Positions 47,801-58,121 of a stretch of 64,000 bases of DNA are shown here, piece by piece; positions within the stretch are counted from its first letter, which is position 1; each line of letters opens with the position of its first letter. A program made the translations under genes and the position numbers. The notes below the pieces were generated by a model. The model saw nothing but the letters and a program-made list of their open reading frames with translations. It had not been told where the DNA came from and did no database searches. This DNA comes from Pseudomonas quercus (GTDB taxonomy: Bacteria > Pseudomonadota > Gammaproteobacteria > Pseudomonadales > Pseudomonadaceae): the NCBI RefSeq assembly GCF_012033695.1, contig NZ_JAAVJI010000002.1:310001-374000 (forward strand). The letters are read 5' to 3'.

Positions 47801-48880
47801 CTAGGCCCTGTCGCTGGCCGCTTCCCCAAACAGCTCCAACTGGGTAAGCGCACCTTTCATGTCATGTAACCGCACACCTATCCCAAGCAACCGTACAGGC
47901 TTGTTCCCTCGGGCATAAGCCTGGCCGAGCAGCGTTCGGTAGCTCTGCAAGTCTCTGGAAGCATTGGCCTGCTCCAGCGTGGTTTGTGTGAAGTCATGAA
48001 ACTTGACCTTTACGAACGGCTTGCCAAGGCGATAACTGTCATCCAGCCGGGCCAGCCGCCCCGCCAGTGTCTCTATCAGATCGGGCAGCTTGGCCAGGCA
48101 GGCGTCAAGGTCTGGCAAATCCTGGTCGTAGGTATTTTCCACACTGGCAGATTGCCGCCGACTGTCCACGTGTACCGGCCGATCATCAATACCTCGGGCG
48201 AGCTGGTACAACCGCTCACCAAACCCCCCGAACTCTCGAATAAGGTTCAGCCGTGGCCACTCCAGGAGGTCGGCACAGTGCTCGATGCCTAGGCGTATTA
48301 ATTTATCGGCTGTGACCTTGCCTACACCGTGCAGCTTGGCCACCGGCAGTGCCGCCACAAAGGCTTCCACCTCGGCTGGGGTGATCACGAACAGCCCGTT
48401 GGGCTTGCGCCAGTCGCTGGCAATTTTGGCCAGGAACTTGTTCGGTGCCACGCCAGCAGACACTGTAATGTGCAATCGCCTTGAAACATCCTGGCGAATG
48501 GCTTCTGCAATGCGGGTTGCACTGCCATGAAAATGGGGAGATTGCGTCACATCCAGGTACGCCTCGTCCAGAGACAGCGGCTCGATCAGGTCCGTGTATT
48601 GCTGGAAGACAAGATGGATTTCGCGGGAGGCTTCCTTATAGGCATCGAACCGGGGGCGAACGATGGTCAGGTCCGGGCACAGCTTCAAGGCATGACGCGA
48701 TGACATGGCCGAGCGCACACCATAGGCGCGCGCCTCGTAGTTGCAGGTGGCTATAACGCCCCGCCGCTCCGCCGAGCCGCCTACCGCCAGCGGTTTACCC
48801 GCCAGCCTCGGGTCGTCACGCATTTCGATGGCCGCATAGAAGCAGTCGCAATCGATATGAAGGATTTTTCGCTGCACCAT
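47801..48880 (-). CDS. dinB: DNA polymerase IV (DinB)
   Basis: A 359-residue Y-family translesion polymerase. It begins MVQRKILHIDCDCFYAAIEMRDDP, with the first catalytic Asp in HIDCDCFYA; the SLDEAYLDVT motif (~105) carries the Asp-Glu pair; the helix-hairpin-helix region (LHGVGKVTADKLI) and little-finger domain follow. It bypasses lesions such as N2-dG adducts and is mutagenic. ATG 48880 gives the family N-terminus; an upstream start would add 21 unsupported residues. A LexA-like site lies upstream. Confidence 0.95.
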   Translation of the reverse strand: MVQRKILHIDCDCFYAAIEMRDDPRLAGKPLAVGGSAERRGVIATCNYEARAYGVRSAMSSRHALKLCPDLTIVRPRFDAYKEASREIHLVFQQYTDLIEPLSLDEAYLDVTQSPHFHGSATRIAEAIRQDVSRRLHITVSAGVAPNKFLAKIASDWRKPNGLFVITPAEVEAFVAALPVAKLHGVGKVTADKLIRLGIEHCADLLEWPRLNLIREFGGFGERLYQLARGIDDRPVHVDSRRQSASVENTYDQDLPDLDACLAKLPDLIETLAGRLARLDDSYRLGKPFVKVKFHDFTQTTLEQANASRDLQSYRTLLGQAYARGNKPVRLLGIGVRLHDMKGALTQLELFGEAASDRA

Positions 48881-48888
48881 CGCTGAAC

Positions 48889-48923
48889 GACACCTGTTGA
48901 TACAGGTGAATGAATATACAGTA
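48889..48923 (-). promoter_or_regulatory. LexA-like SOS site and adjoining palindrome upstream of dinB
   Basis: On the minus strand TACTGTATATTCATTCAC (within 48905-48923) matches the left half of the LexA consensus (TACTGTATAT) with a weaker right half. Immediately next to it, CACCTGT-TGAT-ACAGGTG (48891-48908 region) forms a near-perfect palindrome. The position, 25-45 bp upstream of the dinB start, fits SOS control. Confidence 0.55.
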
Positions 48924-49013
48924 CTTGAAGCCAAATCGCTCAAGTCACGGCGTTAGAGCCTTTTGCCCCAGTGCTAAATGTATGACTGGAAAGCATTTTT
49001 TCCGTCGTAAAGG

Positions 49014-49041
49014 TTGACAAGCCCAGCGATGCGCGTAGAAT
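49014..49041 (+). promoter_or_regulatory. sigma-70 promoter of the first tRNA-fMet
   Basis: TTGACA (49014-49019) and TAGAAT (49036-49041) with 16-bp spacing, about 12 bp before the mature tRNA 5' end. Confidence 0.75.
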
Positions 49042-49053
49042 CCGCCCCACAGA

Positions 49054-49130
<77 letters not shown>

Positions 49131-49140
49131 AACAGAGAAA

Positions 49141-49168
49141 GGCCACTTGAAAAAGTGGCCTTTTTTTT
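49141..49168 (+). terminator. terminator of tRNA-fMet copy 1
   Basis: Stem GGCCACTT / AAGTGGCC with a GAAA tetraloop and eight T, 10 nt after the tRNA. Confidence 0.95.
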
Positions 49169-49257
49169 GTCACTGCTTTTTCATCGCTGTTTTTGATAGC
49201 TGCCATGAACTGAGCGTGACCTGCTACAGCACCGGAATAAATAAATACGGCTTAGTG

Positions 49258-49285
49258 TTGACACGGCACAAAACTTCCCTATAAT
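49258..49285 (+). promoter_or_regulatory. sigma-70 promoter of the second tRNA-fMet
   Basis: TTGACA (49258-49263) and TATAAT (49280-49285) with 16-bp spacing. The -10 is consensus, better than that of copy 1. Confidence 0.8.
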
Positions 49286-49298
49286 GCGCAACCACAGA

Positions 49299-49375
<77 letters not shown>

Positions 49376-49385
49376 AACAAAGAAA

Positions 49386-49414
49386 GGCCACTTGAAAAAG
49401 TGGCCTTTTTTTTT
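49386..49414 (+). terminator. terminator of tRNA-fMet copy 2
   Basis: The same GGCCACTT / AAGTGGCC stem with GAAA loop as copy 1, followed by nine T. Confidence 0.95.
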
Positions 49415-49594
49415 GCCTGTGCCAATCTTGAGCTTGTATGGCAGCATTGGCGCCAGTACGAAACTTCCCCTCGGGCAGAGGGGTCTGGTCGAAGAGCGCG
49501 CAGGAATCCCAGTTTCGCAAAAATTTCATTTTCCAGGGATTGGTAAGTTGCCCAGATACCGCCATCCTGTCGCGCTCAATAGGCGAGGTCATTG

Positions 49595-52237
49595 ATGCGC
49601 CCCGAAATGTCTGAAGTAAACGACACTGCAACCCCTCCTGAACCTCTACCCTCCCGCCGCCTGCGCTGGCTGGAGCTGCTAAGCCGGTACCGTCAGCCAT
49701 TGGGTATCGGGCTAACCTTGGTGATGTTTGCCATTGCCCTTATTGCCTGCCGCCGCATGCTCAGGGATCTGGACCTCTACGCGCTGCACGATTCGGTCGC
49801 GGCCACGCCCTCCTCCGCGTTGCTGGCAGCGCTGGGCTTTACCGTTGCAGGTTTTGCAGTGCTACTGGGCTATGAATGGTCAGCAGCACGCTATGCCAAC
49901 GCTCCGTTGCCCCCGCGCACCCTTGCGTTGGGTGGGTTCACCGCCTTTGCTATCGGTAATGCGGTAGGCCTCTCCCTGCTGTCCGGCGGCTCAGTGCGTT
50001 ACCGCCTGTACTCGCGCCAAGGCGTCGGCCCTGCAGAAGTGGCCCGCATGACGCTCTTTGCCAGCCTGTCTCTAGGGTGCGCCTTGCCCCCGCTGGCAGC
50101 GCTGGCATGCCTGAGCGACCTGGGCGCGGCCTCCACGGCGCTGCGGCTGCCGCCTACCGTGCTGGCAGCCATTGCTGTGGGCGTACTGCTACTGGCCGGT
50201 GGTTTGGCGGTGGGCGTGTATCGTCGCCGCACACCCGCGCAGCCATTCCCTCACAACCTCATTGTACGGGCAGGCCGTAGCACCCTGCGCCTGCCTGCGC
50301 TGCGCCTGTGCCTGCTGCAATTGGCAATCACTGCGCTGGATGTAGCCGTGGCGGCTGCCGTGCTGTATAGCCTGTTACCAGAAGCTCCGCCGTTCGGGGC
50401 CTTCCTTCTGGTCTACCTGCTAGCCTTGGCGGCCGGGGTACTCAGCCATGTGCCAGGCGGCGTAGGGGTATTCGAGGCCATTCTGCTGGCGGCTTTTGCC
50501 AATCAGCTGGGGGCTGCACCCCTGGCCGCGGCCTTGTTGCTGTACCGGTTGATCTACGTGATGCTGCCCTTCCTGGTGGCCTGCCTGGTGCTGCTGGCCA
50601 ACGAAGCACGGCGGCTATTGTTTGCCCGGCAGGCCATTCGGGTGGCCTCAGGCCTGGCGGCGCCCATTCTGGCGGTGCTGGTGTTCCTGTCAGGCATGGT
50701 GCTGCTGTTCTCGGGCGCTACCCCGGAAATTGACACCCGCCTGCGGCATATGGGCTTTTTGATTCCCCATCGCTTGATCGACGCGTCGCACTTCGCCGCC
50801 AGCCTGATCGGTGTGCTCTGCCTGCTGCTTGCCCAAGGCCTGCGACGTCGTCTGTCGGCTGCCTGGATGCTGACCATGATCCTGCTGCTGACCGGCTCGG
50901 TGCTCTCGTTGCTCAAAGGCTTTGATTGGGAAGAGGCCAGCATCCTCACCCTTACCGCCTGCCTGCTAGCCGTGTTCCGCCGCTCGTTCTATCGGCCAAG
51001 CCGCCTGATGGAGCTTCCGCTGTCGCCGTTCTACCTCATGGCAGCGGCTTGCGTGGTGGGCGCATCGATCTGGCTGCTGTTCTTCGCTTATCAAGACGTG
51101 CCCTACAACAACCGCCTGTGGTGGCAGTTCGCGCTTGATGCCGATGCACCGCGGGCGCTGCGGTCGGCACTGGGCAGCGCTGTGCTGCTGATCATTGTTT
51201 CGCTGACGTGGCTGCTGCGCACGGCTCGGCCGGTGATTCACTTGCCCGCCAAGGATGAGCTGGACCGGGCACACAAGATCCTGATGGCCTCGCATCAGCC
51301 CGATGGCGGCCTGGCGTTGACCGGCGACAAGGCGCTGCTCTTCCACCCGGATGACAAAGCCTTCCTGATGTATGCGCGCCGCGGCCGCAGCTTAGTTGCC
51401 CTGTACGACCCTATCGGGCCTACCCAGCCGCGTGCAGAAATGATCTGGCAGTTCCGGGACCTGTGCGACTTCCATCATGCACGCCCTGTGTTTTATCAGG
51501 TACGTGCCGAGAACCTGCCGTTCTACATGGACATTGGCCTGACCGCGATAAAGCTGGGAGAAGAGGCGCGCGTGGACCTCCGCCGCTTCCACTTGGACGC
51601 CAAGGGCAAGGAAATGAAAGACCTGCGCTATACCTGGAACCGGGGTACGCGAGATGGCCTGAGCATGGAAATCTATGAGCCGGGCACAGCCCCGCTCGAT
51701 GAACTGAAAGTTATCTCAGACGCCTGGCTGTCCGGTAAGAATGTGCGCGAGAAAGGGTTCTCCCTCGGGCGTTTCAGCCCGGACTACCTCAAGCACTTCC
51801 GTATCGTGATCATTCATTTCCAGGGTCGCCCCGTGGCGTTTGCCAACTTGCTGGAAACCCATAGCCATGAGCTGGCCAGCCTGGACCTGATGCGTTCGCA
51901 CCCCGAAGCGCCGAAGTTGACCATGGAGTTCATGATGGTAGGGCTGATCCAGCACTACAAACAGCTGGGCTATGGGCGCTTTAGCCTGGGGATGGTGCCG
52001 TTGTCTGGGTTGCAACCGCGGCGCGGCGCCCCGCTTACCCAACGTTTGGGGTCGATGGTGTTCCGGCGTGGAGAGCAACTGTACAACTTCCAGGGCTTGC
52101 GCCGGTTCAAGGACAAGTTCCAGCCGGACTGGGAGCCTCGTTACATGGCCGTGCCCGCGGGCCTTGACCCGCTGGTGGCATTGGCTGACACCGCTGCCCT
52201 GATCGCAGGCGGCCTGACTGGATTGGTGAAACGCTGA
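49595..52237 (+). CDS. mprF: aminoacyl-phosphatidylglycerol synthase/flippase MprF
   Basis: An 880-residue integral membrane protein. The N-terminal two-thirds hold about a dozen or more hydrophobic helices (flippase); the C-terminal ~340 residues (from ~KDELDRAHKILMASHQPDGGLALTGDKALLF) form the GNAT-like LPG_synthase_C domain. MprF transfers an amino acid from aminoacyl-tRNA to phosphatidylglycerol; the P. aeruginosa homologue makes alanyl-PG, giving acid and cationic-peptide resistance. GAGGT lies just before ATG 49595. The stop shares one base with the next gene's ATG (TGATG). Confidence 0.93.
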   Translation: MRPEMSEVNDTATPPEPLPSRRLRWLELLSRYRQPLGIGLTLVMFAIALIACRRMLRDLDLYALHDSVAATPSSALLAALGFTVAGFAVLLGYEWSAARYANAPLPPRTLALGGFTAFAIGNAVGLSLLSGGSVRYRLYSRQGVGPAEVARMTLFASLSLGCALPPLAALACLSDLGAASTALRLPPTVLAAIAVGVLLLAGGLAVGVYRRRTPAQPFPHNLIVRAGRSTLRLPALRLCLLQLAITALDVAVAAAVLYSLLPEAPPFGAFLLVYLLALAAGVLSHVPGGVGVFEAILLAAFANQLGAAPLAAALLLYRLIYVMLPFLVACLVLLANEARRLLFARQAIRVASGLAAPILAVLVFLSGMVLLFSGATPEIDTRLRHMGFLIPHRLIDASHFAASLIGVLCLLLAQGLRRRLSAAWMLTMILLLTGSVLSLLKGFDWEEASILTLTACLLAVFRRSFYRPSRLMELPLSPFYLMAAACVVGASIWLLFFAYQDVPYNNRLWWQFALDADAPRALRSALGSAVLLIIVSLTWLLRTARPVIHLPAKDELDRAHKILMASHQPDGGLALTGDKALLFHPDDKAFLMYARRGRSLVALYDPIGPTQPRAEMIWQFRDLCDFHHARPVFYQVRAENLPFYMDIGLTAIKLGEEARVDLRRFHLDAKGKEMKDLRYTWNRGTRDGLSMEIYEPGTAPLDELKVISDAWLSGKNVREKGFSLGRFSPDYLKHFRIVIIHFQGRPVAFANLLETHSHELASLDLMRSHPEAPKLTMEFMMVGLIQHYKQLGYGRFSLGMVPLSGLQPRRGAPLTQRLGSMVFRRGEQLYNFQGLRRFKDKFQPDWEPRYMAVPAGLDPLVALADTAALIAGGLTGLVKR

Positions 52238-53511
52238 TGATTCGACGTTACTGGCGCCAAGCGCTGATTGTGCTGTTGATCGTGATCGCCTTGGCTGCGG
52301 CGGCTTTCTGGTGGGCCCACCGGCCCATTCCGCCTGCTACGGCCGAGCCGGTAAAGCTCAGTGATGGCAGCGAGGCTACGCTGGTGACACCAGGCCAGCG
52401 TACCAAGGTAGTCATAGCGGTCGCTGTGCCGGCAGACCAACAGATGACTGAACGCCAGCTCACCGACCTTAGCCGCACAGGTGCAGCGAAGATCCTTCAA
52501 GTGGTGCTGCCCAAGGACGACTGTGTTGCCCAGCAACAGGCCTTCCAAGCTGCGCTTAAGCAACTGCCGTCTGCCCCAGACGTGGTCGGCGGCATCGGCC
52601 CTGGTGCTTCCCTGGCATGGGCTTGGCTGGCCGGGCAAAACAATGACAAGGCCCGCGCCGTGTCCGTGGACCTTACGTTGGAGCAGCCTAACTGCAAGCT
52701 TGACGTGCCCAAGAAAGCCAACCATGGCAAGTGGTCCGTAGCGTGGAACGATTGGCCCGATGATGTGAGTGCCACCTTCGTGCGCGGCCAGGCCAATGCC
52801 CAGAACATCATCAGTGACTACGATGTGAAGCTGCCACAATTGCTCAAGACGCAACTGACCCAGGCCTTGGTGGGCGAAAACGATACCGGCCTGAAAATGC
52901 CAGTGGTGGAAGTGCCTTCCAGCAAACCAAACGACACGGTTACGCTGTTCCTGTCCGGTGACGGCGGCTGGCGCGACCTGGACAAGGACGTGGCCGAAGA
53001 CATGGCCAAGACCGGCTACCCGGTGGTGGGCATCGATACCCTGCGTTACTACTGGCAGCACAAGTCCCCGGAAGAAAGTGCCGAGGACCTGGTGGAAGTG
53101 ATGCAGTACTACCGCCAGAAGTGGGGCGCCAAGCGCTTTGTGTTGGCAGGGTATTCGTTCGGGGCTGATGTACTGCCGGCCATCTATAACCGTATGCCGG
53201 CTGAGGAACAGGCCCGGGTAGACAGCATGATCCTTCTAGCCTTTGCCCGCAGCGGCAGCTTCGAAATCGCCGTAGAAGGCTGGCTGGGTGCCGAGGGCAA
53301 GGAGGCGCCTACCGGTCCTGAATTGGCCAAGGTGCCGGGTGCCAAGGTGTTGTGCGTGTATGGTGTGGAAGAAGTGGACGAGAGCGGCTGCACCGAAGCC
53401 ACAGACCTGGGCGAAAAGCTTCAGCTGCCCGGCGGCCATCACTTCGACGAGAACTACCCCGCCTTGGCGCAGAAGCTGATTCAGCAGATAGACAAACGCA
53501 AAGCACAGTAG
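52237..53511 (+). CDS. VirJ/AcvB-family hydrolase, probable aminoacyl-PG hydrolase
   Basis: A 424-residue protein with an N-terminal signal/anchor helix (ALIVLLIVIALAAAAFWWA), so it acts in the periplasm. The C-terminal half is an alpha/beta hydrolase (VirJ domain): nucleophile Ser in LAGYSFGAD, and a probable catalytic His in LPGGHHFDENYPA. In P. aeruginosa the gene coupled to mprF (PA0919) hydrolyses alanyl-PG; the same arrangement here supports the same role. Translational coupling to mprF by TGATG. A REP array follows immediately. Confidence 0.88.
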   Translation: MIRRYWRQALIVLLIVIALAAAAFWWAHRPIPPATAEPVKLSDGSEATLVTPGQRTKVVIAVAVPADQQMTERQLTDLSRTGAAKILQVVLPKDDCVAQQQAFQAALKQLPSAPDVVGGIGPGASLAWAWLAGQNNDKARAVSVDLTLEQPNCKLDVPKKANHGKWSVAWNDWPDDVSATFVRGQANAQNIISDYDVKLPQLLKTQLTQALVGENDTGLKMPVVEVPSSKPNDTVTLFLSGDGGWRDLDKDVAEDMAKTGYPVVGIDTLRYYWQHKSPEESAEDLVEVMQYYRQKWGAKRFVLAGYSFGADVLPAIYNRMPAEEQARVDSMILLAFARSGSFEIAVEGWLGAEGKEAPTGPELAKVPGAKVLCVYGVEEVDESGCTEATDLGEKLQLPGGHHFDENYPALAQKLIQQIDKRKAQ

Positions 53512-53525
53512 GTTTTGTGCTCATG

Positions 53526-54571
53526 GCTCCTACAGAAACCGCGCGATGCACGGCCCTGTAGGAGCGGTCCTAGGCCGCGAACAATACACATAGGCTCTGA
53601 GGCTCCTTCGCCCGCTGCGCGGGCTCCTACAGAAACCGCGCCAGGCACGGGCCTGTAGGAGCGGTCGTAGGCCGCGAACAATACACATAGGCTCTGAGGC
53701 TCCTTCGCCCGCTGCGCGGGCTCCTACAGAAACCGCGCCAGGCACGGGCCCTGTAGGAGCGGTCGTAGACCGCGAACAATACACATAGGCTCTGAGGCCC
53801 ATTCGCCCGCTGCGCCCGCGCTTCGCAGGCTCCTACACAAACCGCGCCAGGCACGGGCCGTGTAGGAGCGGTCGTAGACCGCGAACAATGCGCATAGGCT
53901 CTGAGGCCCATTCGCCTGCTTTCGCAGGCTCCTACAGAAACTGCGCCAGGCACGGGCCCTGTAGGAGCGGTCGTAGGCCGCGAACAATGCGCATAGGCTC
54001 CAAGGCCCATTCGCCCGCTTTCGCAGGCTCCTACAGAAACCGCGCCAGGCACGGGCCTTGTAGGAGCGGTCGTAGACCGCGAACTGTACACATAGGCTCT
54101 GAGGCCCATTCGCCCGCTTTCGCAGGCTCCTACACAAACCGCGCCAGGCACGGGCCTTGTAGGAGCGGTCGTAGACCGCGAACAATGCGCATAGGCTCTG
54201 AGGCCCATTCGCCTGCTTTCGCAGGCTCCTACAGAAACTGCGCCAGGCACGGCCCTGTAGGAGCGGTCGTAGACCGCGAACAATGCGCATAGGCTCTGAG
54301 GCCCATTCGCCCGCTTTCGCAGGCTCCTACACAAACCGCGCCAGGCACGGCCTTGTAGGAGCGGTCGTAGACCGCGAACTGTACACATAGGCTTTGAGGC
54401 CCATTCGCCCGCTTTCGCAGGCTCCTACACAAACCGCGCCAGGCACGGGCTCTGTAGGAGCGGTCGTAGGCCGCGAACAATACGCATAGGCTCTGAGGCC
54501 CATTCGCCCGCTTTCGCAGGCTCTTACACAAACCGCGTGGAGCACGCGCCCTGTAGCGAACAGGCCGCGAA
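53526..54571. repeat. tandem array of ~10 REP-containing 97-109-bp units plus a degenerate 11th
   Basis: Each unit starts GCTCCTACA and contains two inverted REP-like palindromes: GCCCGCTTTCGCAGGC-type with its CTCCTACA flank, and TGTAGGAGCGGTC-GTA-GACCGC with GCGAA. Unit starts are 53526, 53623, 53720, 53829, 53928, 54027, 54126, 54225, 54323, 54421 and 54520 (degenerate). Units 4-5-6 and 7-8-9 correspond pairwise, so a three-unit block was duplicated. Unit 4 and unit 7 differ by one base. The array fills the whole space between the convergent VirJ-like gene and kup and touches the kup stop. Long open frames in it are artefacts of the 99-bp (33-codon) period. Confidence 0.95.
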
Positions 54572-56470
54572 CTACATCTCCACCTGAGTCCCCAACTCGA
54601 TCACCCGGTTCAACGGCAGGCGGAAGAACCGTAGGTTGCCATTGGCGTTTTTGAGCATGAACGCGAACAGCCCTTCCCTCCAGCGAGCCATGCCTGGCAG
54701 GCGGGACGGGATCACCGTTTCCCGGCTAAGGAAGTAAGTGGTACGCATGGGGGTGAAGTCCAGGTCTTCGAGCTGACATAGGCCCAGTGCAGCTGGCACG
54801 TCCGGCTCGTCCATGAAACCGTAATGCAGAATCACCCGGTAGAAGCCTTCGCCAAACGCCTCCACTTCTACCCGTCGCTCTGCCGGCACACGTGGCTGGT
54901 CTTCGCTCAATACCGTCAGCAGTACCACCTGCTCATGCAGCACCTGGTTGTGCAGCATGTTATGCAGCAAGGCATGGGGCACAGCATCCTGGCGCGCGGT
55001 CAGGAACACCGCCGTACCCTGGGCACGGTACGGCGGCTGCACACGAATACTGCCAATGAAGATGGGCAACGGCAGGCTGCCTTCGTCCAGGCGCTCCACC
55101 AGCAATTGCTTGCCGCGCTTCCAGGTGGTCATGAGGATGAACAGGGCCCCACCAGCCAGCACTGGGAACGCGCCGCCCTGCACGACCTTCGGCACGTTGG
55201 CGGCGAAGAACAGCAGGTCCACCAGCAGAAAGCTGACCATCAGCGGAACGGCCAGCCAAGGCGACCAGTTCCAGAGGCGTATCACCACTACGGATAGCAG
55301 CACGGTGGTGCACAACATCGTGCCCGTTACTGCCACGCCGTAGGCCGAAGCCAAGGCGCTGGAGGATTCGAACCCCAGCACCAGCAGAATCACGCCCACC
55401 ATCAGCATCCAGTTCACGGCACTGATGTAGATCTGGCCCTGCTCACTGCTGGACGTATGCTGAATATGCATACGCGGAATGTAGCCCAGCTGGATAGCTT
55501 GATGTGTCAGTGAGAAGGCACCGGAAATCACCGCCTGGGAAGCGATCACTGTGGCCAGGGTCGATAGCCCTACCAGAGGAATCAGCGCCCAGCCCGGTGC
55601 CAACAGGAAGAAGGGGTTGCGTGCCGCTTCGGGGTTTTCCAGCAACAGCCCGCCTTGGCCAAAATAGTTAAGTACCAATGCGGGCAGCACCAATGCAAAC
55701 CAGGCGCGAGCGATGGGCTTGCGGCCGAAGTGCCCCATGTCGGCATACAACGCTTCGGCACCGGTGAGCGCCAGTACCACGGCGCCCAGCACGGCGACGC
55801 TCATACCAGGGTGGCTGGCGAAAAAGCGCAGCATCCACACCGGATTGATGGCGTGCAGCACCTCCGGATGATGGGAAATGCCCAGCGCACCCAAGGCGCC
55901 CAGCACCAGGAACCAGCACACCATGATGGGCCCGAACAACTTCCCGATGCTGGCTGTGCCGTGCTTCTGCAGTACGAACAGCCCGATGAGAATTACCAAG
56001 GCAATGGGAATGACCCATCGGTCCACGCCGTCGAAGGCCAGCTCCAGCCCTTCTACTGCAGACAGCACCGACACCGCAGGGGTGATCATGCTGTCTCCAT
56101 AGAACAGTGCTGCGCCTACCAGGCCGAAGATCACCATGACCGCACCCAACCGCGGGTAACCGGCCACAGCCCTGCGCGCCAAGGACAGCAGGGCCATGGT
56201 ACCGCCCTCCCCCTGGTTGTCGGCACGGAGCACGAACAGCACATACTTGATTGACACTACCCAGACTAGCGCCCAGAAGATCAACGACAGCACGCCCAAC
56301 ACGCCTTCATGGGTGACGGTCACGCCATAACCCCCCATGAACACTTCCTTGAGGGTGTACAAAGGGCTGGTACCGATGTCGCCATACACCACGCCCACGG
56401 CTGCCACCAGCACACCCAGCGGTTTTGCGGCGGCGTGACCGCCCTGTGCCTCACTGCTTGCCTGACCCAT
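54572..56470 (-). CDS. kup: potassium uptake protein Kup
   Basis: A 632-residue low-affinity K+/H+ symporter. The N-terminal half has about twelve transmembrane helices, with the conserved [19 protein letters not shown] at ~27-45 and [19 protein letters not shown] (~125). The C-terminal ~180 residues form a cytoplasmic domain ([14 protein letters not shown]). AGGAGAGG precedes ATG 56470. The gene ends right against the REP array. Confidence 0.95.
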   Translation of the reverse strand: MGQASSEAQGGHAAAKPLGVLVAAVGVVYGDIGTSPLYTLKEVFMGGYGVTVTHEGVLGVLSLIFWALVWVVSIKYVLFVLRADNQGEGGTMALLSLARRAVAGYPRLGAVMVIFGLVGAALFYGDSMITPAVSVLSAVEGLELAFDGVDRWVIPIALVILIGLFVLQKHGTASIGKLFGPIMVCWFLVLGALGALGISHHPEVLHAINPVWMLRFFASHPGMSVAVLGAVVLALTGAEALYADMGHFGRKPIARAWFALVLPALVLNYFGQGGLLLENPEAARNPFFLLAPGWALIPLVGLSTLATVIASQAVISGAFSLTHQAIQLGYIPRMHIQHTSSSEQGQIYISAVNWMLMVGVILLVLGFESSSALASAYGVAVTGTMLCTTVLLSVVVIRLWNWSPWLAVPLMVSFLLVDLLFFAANVPKVVQGGAFPVLAGGALFILMTTWKRGKQLLVERLDEGSLPLPIFIGSIRVQPPYRAQGTAVFLTARQDAVPHALLHNMLHNQVLHEQVVLLTVLSEDQPRVPAERRVEVEAFGEGFYRVILHYGFMDEPDVPAALGLCQLEDLDFTPMRTTYFLSRETVIPSRLPGMARWREGLFAFMLKNANGNLRFFRLPLNRVIELGTQVEM

Positions 56471-56697
56471 CCACCTCTCCTGCTACCCTTGATACCGGCC
56501 TGGTTCGTTCGCGTTGAAGTCTGGCGCGTTGCCACCTTCGCACGGAGGGCGCGAAGCATAGCGCAGCGCCGGTCGTATTTCCCTGCTAAACACTGGAAAT
56601 GAAGCGCGCGCATCGCTAGAATTGCGCACTTTTTGATCAGGCGCGTTGAACGCGCACACGGGCAAGGCCGTGCCCCTGCCCCATATCGAGGTTAGTC

Positions 56698-58035
56698 ATG
56701 TCTACTGTCACTGCGCCTGCCGTCGCCCCAAAGGTCGGCTTCGTCTCACTGGGCTGCCCTAAAGCGCTGGTCGATTCGGAGCGGATCCTGACCCAATTGC
56801 GCATGGAAGGCTACGAGGTTGTACCCACCTACCAGGACGCAGACGTGGTGGTAGTCAACACGTGTGGCTTTATTGACAGTGCCAAGGCCGAATCGCTCGA
56901 AGTGATTGGCGAAGCCATCGCTGAAAATGGCCGGGTAATCGTGACCGGTTGCATGGGCGTGGAAGAGAACGCCATTCGCAACGTGCACCCCAGCGTGTTG
57001 TCTGTCACTGGGCCACAGCAGTACGAGCAGGTGGTCAACGCTGTTCACGAAGTGGTGCCACCCCGCCAGGACCACAACCCGCTCATCGACCTGGTTCCTC
57101 CACAAGGCATCAAGCTCACCCCACGCCACTACGCCTACCTGAAGATTTCCGAAGGCTGCAACCACAGCTGCAGCTTCTGCATCATCCCTTCCATGCGCGG
57201 CAAGCTGGTCAGCCGGCCAGTGGGCGACGTACTGGACGAAGCCCAGCGCTTGGTCAAGGCAGGCGTCAAGGAGCTGCTGGTCATTTCTCAAGACACCAGC
57301 GCCTACGGTGTGGACGTGAAATACCGTACCGGCTTCTGGAACGGCCAGCCGGTGAAAACCCGCATGACCGAACTGTGCCAGGCACTCAGCACGTTGGGTG
57401 TGTGGGTACGCCTGCACTATGTGTACCCGTACCCACACGTGGATGAACTGATCCCGCTGATGGCCGCTGGGAAAATCCTCCCGTACCTGGACATCCCTTT
57501 CCAGCACGCCAGCCCCAAGGTGCTGAAGTTGATGAAGCGCCCGGCGTTCGAAGACAGAACCCTGGCCCGTATCAAGCAATGGCGTGAACTCTGCCCTGAG
57601 CTGGTGATTCGTTCCACGTTCATCGTGGGCTTCCCGGGTGAAACCGAAGAAGACTTCCAGTACCTGCTGGACTGGCTGACCGAAGCGCAACTGGACCGCG
57701 TAGGCTGCTTCCAGTATTCGCCTGTGGAAGGCGCACCGGCCAATGCATTGGCCGATATCGTGCCAGACGAGGTGAAGCAGGACCGCTGGGACCGCTTCAT
57801 GGCGCATCAGCAGGCTATCAGCGCCGCGCGCCTGCAAAGCCGTGTGGGTCGCGAAATCGAGGTATTGATCGACGAGGTGGACGAGCAAGGCGCCATTGGC
57901 CGTTGCTTCTACGACGCGCCGGAAATCGACGGTAATGTTTACGTGGAGGCCGACCGCCCCCTGCACCCTGGCGACAAGGTAATGTGCCGCGTGACCGAAG
58001 CAGACGAATACGACCTCTGGGCTACAGCTATCTGA
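56698..58035 (+). CDS. rimO: ribosomal protein S12 methylthiotransferase RimO
   Basis: A 445-residue radical-SAM methylthiotransferase. The UPF0004 N-terminal domain holds three cluster Cys ([32 protein letters not shown]). The radical SAM motif is CNHSCSFC (CX3CX2C, ~152). The TRAM domain is at the C-terminus ([30 protein letters not shown]). It adds a methylthio group to Asp88/89 of ribosomal protein S12. Confidence 0.96.
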   Translation: MSTVTAPAVAPKVGFVSLGCPKALVDSERILTQLRMEGYEVVPTYQDADVVVVNTCGFIDSAKAESLEVIGEAIAENGRVIVTGCMGVEENAIRNVHPSVLSVTGPQQYEQVVNAVHEVVPPRQDHNPLIDLVPPQGIKLTPRHYAYLKISEGCNHSCSFCIIPSMRGKLVSRPVGDVLDEAQRLVKAGVKELLVISQDTSAYGVDVKYRTGFWNGQPVKTRMTELCQALSTLGVWVRLHYVYPYPHVDELIPLMAAGKILPYLDIPFQHASPKVLKLMKRPAFEDRTLARIKQWRELCPELVIRSTFIVGFPGETEEDFQYLLDWLTEAQLDRVGCFQYSPVEGAPANALADIVPDEVKQDRWDRFMAHQQAISAARLQSRVGREIEVLIDEVDEQGAIGRCFYDAPEIDGNVYVEADRPLHPGDKVMCRVTEADEYDLWATAI

Positions 58036-58121
58036 CCCGCCCTCGGCGCGGCCTGGCAGGGTGCCATGGTCGCGCTGGACGTGCATTTCCTGCTTTCCCG
58101 CTCAAAGGCGTGTAACCACTT

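Noticed and set aside
53627..54531. Several overlapping long open frames on both strands with Arg/Leu-rich repeated peptides (for example 253 codons on the minus strand and 134 on the plus strand)
   Set aside because: They arise because the REP unit is about 99 bp, a multiple of three, so any open frame is repeated. They appear on both strands, lack ribosome binding sites and break where unit length changes.
56746..58086. A 446-codon minus-strand frame
   Set aside because: Antisense shadow of rimO, which carries all its catalytic motifs.
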